This document shows positions 25,194 to 32,941 of a DNA stretch of 64,000 nucleotides, in pieces. The position numbers and the translations under genes are program-made. The first letter of the stretch is position 1, and each line of letters begins with the position of its first letter. The stretch spans positions 1 to 64,000 of the forward strand of contig JAGVOT010000111.1 of the NCBI GenBank assembly GCA_020052615.1, written 5' to 3'. Below the pieces are notes generated by a model. It was given only the letters and a program-made list of their open reading frames with translations, did not search any database and was not told the origin of the DNA. This DNA is from Nitrospirota bacterium (GTDB lineage Bacteria > Nitrospirota > UBA9217).

Positions 25194-25706
25194 CTATTCG
25201 GGGGACAGAGGCTGATAAGAAACCTTGACGATCGTGAAGACCGCATCCCCCTTCGGGCGCTTGACAACGACATCATCGCCTTCGGCTCTCTTCATCAGCG
25301 CCCGTGCCATGGGAGAATCCATGCTGATGTAGCCCTTGTCCGTGTCGAACTCGTCGGGTCCCACGATCCGGTATTCCGCACGGTTCCCTCCCCCATCCTC
25401 GAGCCTGATCCAGGCGCCAAAGAACACACGCGTTTGGTCATCCGGAACGGTGTTCACGACGACAACGTCCTCAAGGCGTCCCTTCAGAAAATGAATGCGG
25501 CTGTCTATCTCTCTCAGCTGCTTCTTGCGATAGATGTATTCGGCGTTCTCCGAGCGGTCGCCCTCTGCTGCCGCGGCAGCGAGTGCCGCGGTCACCTCCG
25601 GCCGTTTCACCGTCCAAAGGAACGTGAACTCGTCGGTCAGCCGTTTCTTTCCGTCCGGCGTAATGTATTTGGAGCCCGGGATCACCGGTGGTCGGTATCT
25701 GCTCAT
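25194..25706 (-). CDS. greB: Transcript cleavage factor GreB/GreA family
   Basis: A 170-residue Gre factor, which rescues backtracked RNA polymerase by stimulating transcript cleavage through its secondary channel. The coiled-coil tip carries the acidic motif EGDRSENAEYIYRKK with the preceding helix VTAALAAAAAEGD. The C-terminal FKBP-like domain has YRIVGPDEFDTDKGYISMDSPMARAL. The N-terminal RYRPPVIPGSKYITPDG opening and overall length favour GreB over GreA. It is followed on the same strand by the small two-helix membrane gene. Confidence 0.88.
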   Translation of the reverse strand: MSRYRPPVIPGSKYITPDGKKRLTDEFTFLWTVKRPEVTAALAAAAAEGDRSENAEYIYRKKQLREIDSRIHFLKGRLEDVVVVNTVPDDQTRVFFGAWIRLEDGGGNRAEYRIVGPDEFDTDKGYISMDSPMARALMKRAEGDDVVVKRPKGDAVFTIVKVSYQPLSPE

Positions 25707-25814
25707 AGGTTATTCGGGAAGCGGTTAACAGCCCCGCGACAGCACGGCACGCGACGAGACGGCGGAGCCTGAAAATGCAACGGGACCCCTGCTCAGAAGG
25801 GGCCCCGGATAGGA

Positions 25815-25928
25815 ATTGAGGCTCCCTGCAGCAGGCTGCCGGGAGCTTCGATCCACATGTAGTCCTATGTATTCTAATCGCTCGCTGACCCGCAGCAAGC
25901 TGCGGGGTAGCGCTCGCTCCTGGATCCA
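25815..25928. repeat. Dispersed double-hairpin repeat, copy A
   Basis: An intergenic element of about 114 bp that aligns base by base with 34872-34985 at roughly three quarters identity. It contains a hairpin arm GCTCCC...GGGAGC, and CCGCAG-CAAG-CTGCGG, joined by the conserved GCTCGCTGAC. The structure is REP-like. It lies between greB and the nitronate monooxygenase-like gene. Confidence 0.72.
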
Positions 25929-25952
25929 CGGTGAACGTCGTAATGGACGTCG

Positions 25953-27071
25953 CTACGACGAAGTGACAAGAACCTTCCCGGCAAGTTCATCCATGAGCGA
26001 CTTTACCGATACGATGCAGTTTACGCGGGAGGCATTGGTTCCCACCGTGAAGAGCGGTTCCTCGACATCCCTGTTGTAGTTTGCCGAACTCAGGAGGCCG
26101 TTGCAAATACAGAAGTGATGTTCGTTGCTTTCCTTGGCGGGGCACCTCGTATAGTTCCCTTCGGCGTCCTTCATGAGCACGGTCCCCTTGTCGCACTTGG
26201 GTTTCCTGAGCCGCTTGAGCGCCGATACGTACATGGGAGATTGCTTGATCACCCGGAAGGGGAGGCCGCAGGGAGAACCCGGGTCGGTGGCGACGATGAT
26301 GTCCTCGTCCTTTGACCGCACCACCGCCTGCTTATACTCGTCCGAGGCGGTGCTTTCTTCGGTGGCAAGGAACCGGGTCCCCATCTGAACGCCCTTCGCC
26401 CCCATGTCGAGGAATCTGCGGATGTCCGCGTTGGTGTATATCCCGCCGGCGACGATGATCGGGAAGTCGCCGTATTTTTTCGCTATTTCCAGGACGGGCG
26501 GAAGAAGGTTTTCCAGCTTGTTGGACTCAATGTCTACCTGCTCGATCTTGAATCCAAGATGACCGCCGGCCAGCGGCCCTTCAAGCACCGCGGCGTCAGG
26601 GCGGTAGCCCAGTTTTTCCCACTTTTTGCAGATCAGTTCCAGCGCCCTGCCCGAAGAGACAATGGGTATCAGGGCAGTATCTTTCGGCGCCTGAATCCCG
26701 GGAAGGCCCATGGGCAGCCCCGCGCCTGAGATGATGGCATCGGCGTTGGCGTCCAACGCTCCGCGGACCGATGCTTCATAGTCCCTGGCCAAGGCACACA
26801 TGATATTGATGCCCGCAAATCCGCCGCGCGCCTTTGCGAGAGACACTTCCTCATAAGCGGCCTCGTAGGAGTCCATCTTCTTGTTGTTCCGTTTGGACAG
26901 GAGGCGGTCAAGGAGGGCACTTGATATAATGCCGGCGCCGCCTTCCTGGGCAACGGCACGTGCAAGGGGATGGAGCGAAACCCCGACGCCCATTCCTCCC
27001 TGGATGATGGGAACCCGGATGGTCTTTCCTTTTATGGTAAGCTGAGGCAATGGTTTGGCAATTTTGTTCAA
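25953..27071 (-). CDS. Nitronate monooxygenase/2-nitropropane dioxygenase-family flavoprotein
   Basis: A 372-residue TIM-barrel flavoenzyme of the NPD/FabK-like family. It has the N-terminal IIQGGMGVGVSLHPLARAVAQEGGAGIIS, the FMN phosphate loops PIIVAGGIYTNADI and GAKGVQMGTRFLATEES, and GGHLGF. The family covers nitronate oxidation and some enoyl-ACP reductases, and the substrate cannot be settled here. An unusual Cys-rich C-terminus (KPKCDKGTV, then CPAKESNEHHFCICNGLL) could bind a metal or an Fe-S cluster; this is inference. Confidence 0.82.
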   Translation of the reverse strand: MNKIAKPLPQLTIKGKTIRVPIIQGGMGVGVSLHPLARAVAQEGGAGIISSALLDRLLSKRNNKKMDSYEAAYEEVSLAKARGGFAGINIMCALARDYEASVRGALDANADAIISGAGLPMGLPGIQAPKDTALIPIVSSGRALELICKKWEKLGYRPDAAVLEGPLAGGHLGFKIEQVDIESNKLENLLPPVLEIAKKYGDFPIIVAGGIYTNADIRRFLDMGAKGVQMGTRFLATEESTASDEYKQAVVRSKDEDIIVATDPGSPCGLPFRVIKQSPMYVSALKRLRKPKCDKGTVLMKDAEGNYTRCPAKESNEHHFCICNGLLSSANYNRDVEEPLFTVGTNASRVNCIVSVKSLMDELAGKVLVTSS

Positions 27072-27273
27072 AATGACCCCTCAATTAGCAGAACGAAACG
27101 CTTGGCAGGTGAGATATGCGCAAGAGATGGGCAAACGTTACTTTCTGAAGTTATACTATCTTCAATGAAATATAATACACGTTATGACCCTAATTAATCA
27201 AGCAAAATATGCCCGGTCGTACTGTATGATGCTTCGCGATGCGGCTCATGGCGCCTTAACTGTTGGAAAAAGG

Positions 27274-27302
27274 TTGACTTTTAACCCTATGGCAGCTATC
27301 AT
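27274..27302 (+). promoter_or_regulatory. Sigma70-type promoter for the RRM protein gene
   Basis: TTGACT (27274-27279), 17-base spacer, TATCAT (27297-27302). It predicts a leader of about 100 nt before the start at 27409. The rest of the 337-base gap after the upstream gene's start (27072-27273) shows nothing else I can name. Confidence 0.65.
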
Positions 27303-27342
27303 CGAAAAAGGATAAACGTTAGTTTTTGTTGTAGCAAGGAGG

Positions 27343-27377
27343 CTGCAAAAACGAGTAATTTTTGCGGTCTTTTTTTT
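27343..27377 (+). terminator. Attenuator-like hairpin in the RRM gene leader
   Basis: Stem CTGCAAAAA / TTTTTGCGG (9 bp, one G-T pair) with a 7-base loop, then eight T residues. It lies about 30 bases upstream of the start codon and downstream of the promoter, so readthrough would be needed to express the gene. Confidence 0.7.
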
Positions 27378-27408
27378 CTTCAGCAAACTCAACCACTACG
27401 GAGGAGCC

Positions 27409-27762
27409 ATGGCCAAGAAGCTTTATGTTGGGAACCTGTCGTACAGCATGACCGAAGACGATATGAGAGAGACCTTCGGCAAGATCGGCGAGGTATTGTC
27501 GGCCAAGATCATTACGGACAGCGAGACAGGGCGGTCAAAGGGCTTTGGGTTCGTTGAGATGGCTAATGATGAGGATGGCGACAAGGCGATCACCTCTTTG
27601 AACGGATCATCGCTCCTGGACAGAACCATAACGGTCAGTGAGGCTCGTCCTCAGAAGGAGCGGAGCAGGTCTGGTTTTGGCGGCGGTGGCGGCGGGCGGG
27701 GAAGGTCCGGAGGCGGCGGTGGTGGTTTTGGAGGAGGAAGGAAAAATAATAATTGGAGATAA
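27409..27762 (+). CDS. Glycine-rich RRM RNA-binding protein
   Basis: A 117-residue protein with one RNA recognition motif: RNP2 LYVGNL (5-10) and RNP1 KGFGFVEM (about 44-51). A Gly/Arg-rich tail follows. This is the layout of bacterial and cyanobacterial Rbp proteins, often cold-induced RNA chaperones. The start follows GGAGGAGCC. A terminator-like hairpin in the leader suggests expression is controlled by attenuation or antitermination. The 3' end overlaps the reading frame of a damaged rpsU. Confidence 0.9.
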   Translation: MAKKLYVGNLSYSMTEDDMRETFGKIGEVLSAKIITDSETGRSKGFGFVEMANDEDGDKAITSLNGSSLLDRTITVSEARPQKERSRSGFGGGGGGRGRSGGGGGGFGGGRKNNNWR

Positions 27763-27972
27763 AGGTTGACGGCAAGGACATCGAAAAAGCCATTCGTGTC
27801 CTGAACGGAAGATCCAGCGTGACGGGATATTCCGGGAACTAAAGAACCGTCGATTCTACGAGAAACCTCCATCAAAAAGAAACGAAAACGGATTGAGGCC
27901 CAGAAACGCAGGCGGAAGGCCCTGCGTATGAGCAGGCAGAGCAGCGGGTTTCGATCCGGTTCCCGAACATAG
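27753..27972 (+). pseudogene. rpsU: Ribosomal protein S21 gene with two frameshifts
   Basis: Three successive frames spell S21. A TTG start overlapping the RRM gene gives LEIKVDGKDIEKAIRVL. After a one-base loss near 27800 the frame becomes KIQRDGIFRELKNRRFYEKP. After a second one-base loss near 27875 it becomes SIKKKRKRIEAQKRRRKAL, then RMSRQSSGF up to TAG at 27970. Restoring one A in CTGAA(A)CGG and one T in CCT(T)CC rebuilds an ordinary S21 with its basic C-terminus. Both lesions are in or beside short homopolymer or repeat runs, so assembly or sequencing error is as likely as true decay. Confidence 0.8.
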
Positions 27973-28018
27973 TTCAGCGGCCTGAGTTCGCCTAACAATC
28001 TATGCAGCAATGAGGAAA

Positions 28019-28046
28019 GGGACGTCATTTATTGACGCCCCTTTTT
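28019..28046 (+). terminator. Terminator after the rbp-rpsU region
   Basis: Stem GGGACGTCA / TGACGCCCC (one A-C mismatch) followed by five T residues at 28042-28046. Confidence 0.75.
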
Positions 28047-28246
28047 AGTGTCCTGGTTTCCCAGCCTGATGTTCGCTCCTGCGATCATAGATTCTGCCCG
28101 GGGCAAGAGCGCTGCCAAAGTTTGTCAGGACTGCCGATGGCAAAGTCTCTCCTTGCAGAACAGAAAGCCTCAAATAAATGACCACGGCTCAACGAACGAC
28201 AACGACGATCCTTTGTCATTGGTGTCGGCAGCTTTTGCGTTCTATA

Positions 28247-28275
28247 TTGTTTTTGTGAGAAAGATATGATACTAT
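28247..28275 (+). promoter_or_regulatory. Possible promoter for the DUF4253 protein gene
   Basis: TTGTTT (28247-28252), 17-base spacer, TACTAT (28270-28275), in an AT-rich stretch upstream of 28331. The match is weak. Confidence 0.35.
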
Positions 28276-28330
28276 TTTTCATCTTGTTTCCGAACATCCG
28301 ATGCAGCTCAGGAAGCCGGTAACCACAGAG

Positions 28331-28996
28331 ATGAAGAGAATCCGTGATAGATCCTTATGGAGCGTGCTTGTTCTTGCCGCTCTGCTGCTCCTTGCCGCCG
28401 CAGAACCCCCGTGCAGCCTTTCTGCATCGGAAGAGCGCATCGCGGATCAGACCGGATTTGAGAAGGATATCCTCCTGCTCGTAAAAGGGGAGGTGCGAGG
28501 TCCGGTCCACCGCCTGACGGGATATGATGAGGACGGTTACCAGATCATGGCGAACGGATTGACCGTAGCGGTACCCCGGGGCCGGTCGGAGCAGGTCCTG
28601 CGGTCGCTTCGTGAAAAATTAAAGCCATTGAAATATATGGCCTTCCTCGTTGAGGTCAACAATGCATTGAAGATCGATAAGATCGGGATCATCAAAGGCA
28701 CCGACCAGTATGATATCCTGACGGTTATGCACACGAATGGTGACGAAGATGATGTTAGTCATGACGATGTGAATGAAAAACTGAGGGTATGGGGAAAACG
28801 GTGCACCTTTGACATTCTCGGTGCCGAGAATGACTGGGTTGAGATCGAGTTCAGGATCATGCCTCGCGATCTCAAGGATTTTGCAGACGATGTCTATGAT
28901 TTCAGTCCGGACACGGTGGATGAAGGTGCGGGGTCGCTCTCCGCGTTGATCAAGGAGATTACTGCAACGAAGAGGCTCATGTTATGGTGGAAATAA
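28331..28996 (+). CDS. Exported DUF4253 domain protein
   Basis: A 221-residue protein with a signal peptide (LWSVLVLAALLLLAAAEPP) and a C-terminal DUF4253 domain recognisable from YDILTVMHTNGDEDD, NDWVEIEFRIMPRDL and the closing ATKRLMLWWK. DUF4253 has no established function; members often also carry a SMI1/KNR4-like context. ATG 28331 gives the best signal peptide; an ATG ten codons earlier is open. Export of a DUF4253 protein is a point of interest. Confidence 0.72.
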   Translation: MKRIRDRSLWSVLVLAALLLLAAAEPPCSLSASEERIADQTGFEKDILLLVKGEVRGPVHRLTGYDEDGYQIMANGLTVAVPRGRSEQVLRSLREKLKPLKYMAFLVEVNNALKIDKIGIIKGTDQYDILTVMHTNGDEDDVSHDDVNEKLRVWGKRCTFDILGAENDWVEIEFRIMPRDLKDFADDVYDFSPDTVDEGAGSLSALIKEITATKRLMLWWK

Positions 28997-29011
28997 GGGA
29001 CTTTTCGGAAT

Positions 29012-29043
29012 AAAAAAGCAGGCGATCAATAATGATCGCCTGC
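29012..29043 (-). terminator. Terminator for the Lys/Ala-rich small protein gene
   Basis: Perfect 11-bp stem GCAGGCGATCA / TGATCGCCTGC with a 4-base loop. On the minus strand it runs into TTTTTT (29017-29012). Confidence 0.85.
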
Positions 29044-29100
29044 TCAATCACTTCTAGGAATTCATTTTCCCGCACTGGATAATAAATCTGCGGTATAGCA

Positions 29101-29340
29101 TTACTTTGCTGCAGGGGCCGCTGCAGGGGCCGCTGCCGGAGCTGCTGCCGGAGCTTCAGCCTTCTTCTCCTTCTTTGCCTTCTTCTCTTTCTTTGCCTTC
29201 TTTTCCTTCTTCGCCTTCTTAGGAGCTGCCTTCTCCTCGGCCTTCTTCTCAGCCGGGGCTGCCGCCTTCTCCTGCGCGAATGCAACGCCCAGGGTCATGG
29301 CGAACACAACTGCCGTGAACAGAGCAATGATCTTCTTCAT
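29101..29340 (-). CDS. Exported Lys/Ala/Glu-rich low-complexity small protein
   Basis: A 79-residue protein: signal peptide MKKIIALFTAVVFAMTLGVAFA, then a mature part made almost only of Lys, Ala, Glu and Pro. It has three tandem KKEKKA-type units (18-bp DNA repeats) and a terminal (AAPA)n tail. No catalytic residue is present. A highly cationic periplasmic peptide could bind envelope polyanions, but that is inference. The start has AGGGAGG at good spacing, with a sigma70 promoter upstream and a terminator downstream, so the gene is likely real. Confidence 0.8.
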   Translation of the reverse strand: MKKIIALFTAVVFAMTLGVAFAQEKAAAPAEKKAEEKAAPKKAKKEKKAKKEKKAKKEKKAEAPAAAPAAAPAAAPAAK

Positions 29341-29378
29341 GTGGTTTCACCTCCCTTCATGGCTTAATTTAATGGGGC

Positions 29379-29407
29379 AATCTAGCAAATTGACTAATGC
29401 TTGTCAA
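29379..29407 (-). promoter_or_regulatory. Sigma70-type promoter for the Lys/Ala-rich protein gene
   Basis: Minus strand: TTGACA (29407-29402), 17-base spacer, TAGATT (29384-29379). Confidence 0.72.
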
Positions 29408-29729
29408 GTTTATAAATGGCACGTGTATCTGCAAACATCGCGAAATCGCTTGCAAAGCTGCAATTTCAGCTCTGCCCTGCAAGGTCGAAGATGTTCGTCT
29501 TTATGTGGGCTTTACCGGAAGATCTTGACTTCCAGCCTGTGTTCAGTCGACATGTCCCCCATCACACTGGTCTATTTTGCGGATGATCGTTATCACGATG
29601 CCCCATGCTACGCAACGTATATTCCTTTTTTGTCTTTTCTTGCACAGCGTATTGTGTAATAATGGACACGGTCCGATGGGGATGGTTTGATCTGAAAGGC
29701 GATCTGTTCAACATCTGTTCAACACGACA
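29408..29729. other. Intergenic region without identified gene
   Basis: About 320 bases between divergent genes. The short open frames here have no ribosome-binding site or recognisable motif. TTGCAC...TAATAA near 29640-29662 could serve the histidine kinase gene but its spacing is poor. Confidence 0.5.
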
Positions 29730-30860
29730 ATGAACCCCACGCTGAAAAAAAATATCATCAGACAGATGGGTCTCGCCGGCATGCTGGGCATCATCACCCT
29801 CGTCCATACGTTTATGGGCGTGGGCCGGCATTCAGCCGGACACCACGACGGCGGCGGGCTGCTCATCAATATCCTTCATATTACCTTTGCCCATTTTTAC
29901 ATAGTCCCGATCATTCTCGGCGCCTATTGGTTCGGGATCCGCGGGGGCGTCCTGGTCTCGATCATCTCGACGGCGTTGTTCACTCCCCATATTTTCGCAT
30001 GGATGGACCCGGTCTGGTCGATCTACAACTATGTGGAGATCTTCCTGTTCCTCCTCATAGGGGGGATGACGGGTGTGCTGATTGAGATGGAACGGAGCCA
30101 GCGGCTGCGGTACGAAGATGCGCTTGTCCGGCTGGATGATTCCCACCGGAAGCTGAAGGCGCAGACCGAGGTCCTCTTTCAGACGGAGGAGCAGCTCAGA
30201 CGGGCGGACCGGCTCTCAGCGTTGGGGGAATTGTCCGCCGGCATGGCGCATGAGATCCGGAACCCGCTCGGTTCCATCAAAGGAGCGGCAGAGATCCTGA
30301 AGGATGATTACGGCCCCGATGCTCCCAAGCAGGAATTCATTGAGATCCTCTTGAAGGAAACGGACCGGTTGAACAAGATCGTGCAGGAATTCCTCAGTTT
30401 TGCCCGGCCCAAGCCTCCTGAACTCCGGGAGGAGGACATCAACGAGCTTCTTGAATCCGTGCTCATCCTTACGGCACAGCCCGCCAGGAAGGCGGCGATC
30501 GCGGTAGAGAAGCGGCTCGATCCTCATATCGGAAAAGGGAACCTTGACGCCGACCTTCTGAAGCAGGCCTTTCTGAACCTCGTCCTGAACGCGATCCAGG
30601 CAATGCCGGACGGCGGCACGCTGACGGTGGTGAGCAGCCGGCGAGACGACAGTATCGAGGTGAAGATCATTGATACGGGCCTGGGGATATCGGCGGACAA
30701 CCGGAAGAAGCTTTTCAGCCCATTCTTTACTACCAAGGCGGATGGTACCGGGCTGGGCCTTGCGATCACCTATCGGATCGTGCAGAACCATCGCGGGACC
30801 ATCGATGTCGCAAGCGAACCAGGGAAGGGCTCGACGTTCACGATATCGATACCGGTATGA
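29730..30860 (+). CDS. NtrB-like membrane sensor histidine kinase
   Basis: A 376-residue kinase. The first 115 residues hold several membrane helices, with a His-rich stretch (GRHSAGHHDGGG) between the first two. A coiled coil follows, then the HisKA domain with the phosphorylatable His in MAHEIRNPLGSIKGA. The ATPase domain has the N box (NLVLNAIQAMPDGG), G1 (DTGLGIS), F box (FSPFFTTK) and G2 (GTGLGLAI). It pairs with the sigma54-dependent regulator immediately downstream. The intramembrane sensor type suggests envelope or quinone signals, which cannot be specified. Confidence 0.9.
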   Translation: MNPTLKKNIIRQMGLAGMLGIITLVHTFMGVGRHSAGHHDGGGLLINILHITFAHFYIVPIILGAYWFGIRGGVLVSIISTALFTPHIFAWMDPVWSIYNYVEIFLFLLIGGMTGVLIEMERSQRLRYEDALVRLDDSHRKLKAQTEVLFQTEEQLRRADRLSALGELSAGMAHEIRNPLGSIKGAAEILKDDYGPDAPKQEFIEILLKETDRLNKIVQEFLSFARPKPPELREEDINELLESVLILTAQPARKAAIAVEKRLDPHIGKGNLDADLLKQAFLNLVLNAIQAMPDGGTLTVVSSRRDDSIEVKIIDTGLGISADNRKKLFSPFFTTKADGTGLGLAITYRIVQNHRGTIDVASEPGKGSTFTISIPV

Positions 30861-30890
30861 AGTAGACGCAGAAACCCGCGCGTGCGTAGT

Positions 30891-30980
30891 GGAGCCCCCA
30901 CCGGCAGGAGCCGGTGGCTCCCTTGAAGAAAGCGACCTCCCGCGAATTCGGCATTCCTCCCCCGGCAGGAGCCGGGGGAT
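30891..30980. repeat. Twin AGGA-loop hairpin element between kinase and regulator genes
   Basis: Two hairpins with the same loop: CCACCGGC-AGGA-GCCGGTGG (30898-30917, with outer GGAG/CTCC) and TCCCCCGGC-AGGA-GCCGGGGGA (30958-30979). They sit between the histidine kinase and response regulator genes. Neither has a T-tract. Confidence 0.7.
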
Positions 30981-31058
30981 TCAAATTCACAGGGATTGAT
31001 CGCCGGAGCGTTCCCGTTCGTTCTCAGCCGGTGTGTGTGCCTTTTTATGGGGTTCAGC

Positions 31059-32417
31059 ATGGCCAGAAAACCGCATGTCCTTCTCATTGATGATGACCAG
31101 AGCCTCAGGCGGGTGATAGAGTACAGCCTGGTAGAGAATGGTTTTGCGGTGCGTCCGGCCTCGAGCGGCGAAGAGGGGATCTCTTTTTTTCAGAAGGAAT
31201 CCTTTGACGCGGTGATCACGGATATCACCATGCCCGGCATGAGCGGCATGGATGTGCTCGAGAAGGTGCGCAAGGAGGACCCGGGACTTCCCGTCATCAT
31301 CATCACTGCATACGGGACGATCGAGAGCGCCGTGTCTGCCATGAAGCAGGGCGCTTTCGACTATATCACCAAGCCGTTTAATCGCGACGAGCTCCGCATT
31401 ACCCTGGACCGTGCGCTCAGGATGCGGCGTCTGGAACGAGAGAATGTACGGCTCCGCGCCGAGGTCATCGACCGCTTTCAGTTCGAGGCCATCGTCGGCG
31501 GCAGCGAGAAACTGCGGGAGGTCATTACCCTCGCTGGACGCGTTGCCCCCAGCGATGCCACGGTCCTGGTGACCGGCGAGAGCGGTACCGGGAAAGAGCT
31601 CCTTGCGCGGGGGATCCACTACAGCAGCGGACGCTCGGAGGGACCGTTCGTTGCCGTGAACTGTGCCGCCATTCCCGAAAATCTCATAGAGAGCGAGCTG
31701 TTTGGTCACGTGAAGGGATCCTTCACCGGTGCGGTACGCGATAAAGAAGGAAAGTTCGAGCAGGCAGAAGGCGGGACGCTGTTCCTGGACGAGATCGGCG
31801 ACCTGCGCATTGACCTTCAGGCCAAGATACTGCGTGCACTTCAGGAACGGACCGTTGACCGCGTGGGCGGAGTGAAACAGGTCGAACTGGATGTTCGCGT
31901 GATCGCCGCGACGAACAGGGACCTGGAACGGGAGGTCCGGGAGGGGAACTTCCGGGAGGACCTGTATTACCGCTTGACCGTTGTCATCCTGCACATGCCG
32001 CCGCTCCGGGAGCGAAGGGACGATATTCCGCTGCTGGCCGAGCATTTTCTGAAGAAGTTCAACCCCAAAGATTCGGATGTACGACTGGCGCCGGATGCCC
32101 TTGCCCTCCTTACCACCTACGGGTGGCCGGGGAATGTGCGGGAATTGGAGAATGTCATGGAACGGGCATCGATCCTCAAGCACGGGGGCGCCATCACCTC
32201 GGCGGACCTGCCGGAAAAGCTCAGCAGGAGAGCGGCCGGGACCGCAGGCATACTGCTCAATCTGCCCGATGATGGAGTATCCCTCGAGGAACTCGAAAAG
32301 GATCTCATCATCAAGGCGCTGGACAGGCACAAGGGCAACCAGACCCGCGCCGCCGAGTACCTGCGCATCACCCGTCCCACGCTCATCTACCGGATGGAAA
32401 AATACGGTCTAAAATAG
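31059..32417 (+). CDS. NtrC-family sigma54-dependent response regulator
   Basis: A 452-residue enhancer-binding regulator. It has a receiver domain (LLIDDDQSLRR, with phospho-Asp in DAVITDITMPGMSG and the KP Lys), then an AAA+ domain with Walker A GESGTGKE, the sigma54-contact loop GSFTGA (Ala to Ser at the second position relative to GAFTGA), and Walker B GTLFLDEIGD. The C-terminal Fis-like HTH ends NQTRAAEYLRITRPTLIYRMEKY. It is phosphorylated by the upstream kinase and would activate sigma54 promoters. ATG 31047 is an alternative start four codons upstream. Confidence 0.93.
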   Translation: MARKPHVLLIDDDQSLRRVIEYSLVENGFAVRPASSGEEGISFFQKESFDAVITDITMPGMSGMDVLEKVRKEDPGLPVIIITAYGTIESAVSAMKQGAFDYITKPFNRDELRITLDRALRMRRLERENVRLRAEVIDRFQFEAIVGGSEKLREVITLAGRVAPSDATVLVTGESGTGKELLARGIHYSSGRSEGPFVAVNCAAIPENLIESELFGHVKGSFTGAVRDKEGKFEQAEGGTLFLDEIGDLRIDLQAKILRALQERTVDRVGGVKQVELDVRVIAATNRDLEREVREGNFREDLYYRLTVVILHMPPLRERRDDIPLLAEHFLKKFNPKDSDVRLAPDALALLTTYGWPGNVRELENVMERASILKHGGAITSADLPEKLSRRAAGTAGILLNLPDDGVSLEELEKDLIIKALDRHKGNQTRAAEYLRITRPTLIYRMEKYGLK

Positions 32418-32484
32418 AACACCATTTCGTTCCTCGCTTTCTGAAAAATCGCTTCACCTTCTTCAGAGAATGAGGTACGATACG

Positions 32485-32500
32485 GGAACTGCATAGTTCC
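32485..32500. promoter_or_regulatory. Palindrome upstream of the metal-binding protein gene
   Basis: GGAACT-GCAT-AGTTCC, a perfect 6-bp inverted repeat 29 bases before the HMA protein start. Position and size suit an operator; a metalloregulator site is only a guess. Confidence 0.4.
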
Positions 32501-32528
32501 TATCATTACATCGCTCAGGAGGATTGTC

Positions 32529-32738
32529 ATGACCGCATCATCAACACTCAAGATACAGGGGATGACCTGCAATCACTGTGTTATGCGGGTTGCGAAGGCG
32601 CTCAAGTCGCTTCCCGGAGTACAGGACGCACAGGTAGATCTGCAAAAGGCCCAGGCGGTGATCACCTATGACGATGCCAAGGTAGCTCCGGAAAAGCTTG
32701 CCGCGGCGGTTGTCGAATCAGGCTACAAGGTCGGTTGA
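32529..32738 (+). CDS. CopZ-like heavy-metal-associated (HMA) protein
   Basis: A 69-residue ferredoxin-like metallochaperone. The metal-binding motif GMTCNHC is at residues 12-18, followed by the family pattern VAKALKSLPGVQDAQVDL and a closing VVESGYKVG. Such proteins carry Cu(I) or similar ions to P-type ATPases. The start follows CAGGAGG at ideal spacing. No ATPase or copper regulator lies next to it in this window, so it appears as a stand-alone gene with its own palindrome. Confidence 0.92.
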   Translation: MTASSTLKIQGMTCNHCVMRVAKALKSLPGVQDAQVDLQKAQAVITYDDAKVAPEKLAAAVVESGYKVG

Positions 32739-32941
32739 TCCGCGTCAGTCGGGCCTTCTTCCCCGAGTGCGCACCATCGCTTGACAACAGGGTGCCGCGT
32801 CAGTATACTTCCTTCTGCTTTCCCCGGCAATTCGCATGAAGGCCCGACAGGGGCCGGCGGAGCCGCGAGTCAGGACATGGAAGTCTGTTCGGGGCAGCGG
32901 CTTTATTGAACGCATGCCCGCAGTTCAGCGGAGTGAAGTCT

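Noticed and set aside
29150-29222. Short tandem repeats that resemble a mini-CRISPR
   Set aside because: They are in-frame codon repeats (KKEKKA) of a small protein without unique spacers.
30987-32330. 447-codon minus-strand open frame
   Set aside because: Antisense shadow of the NtrC-type regulator, whose motifs are complete on the plus strand.
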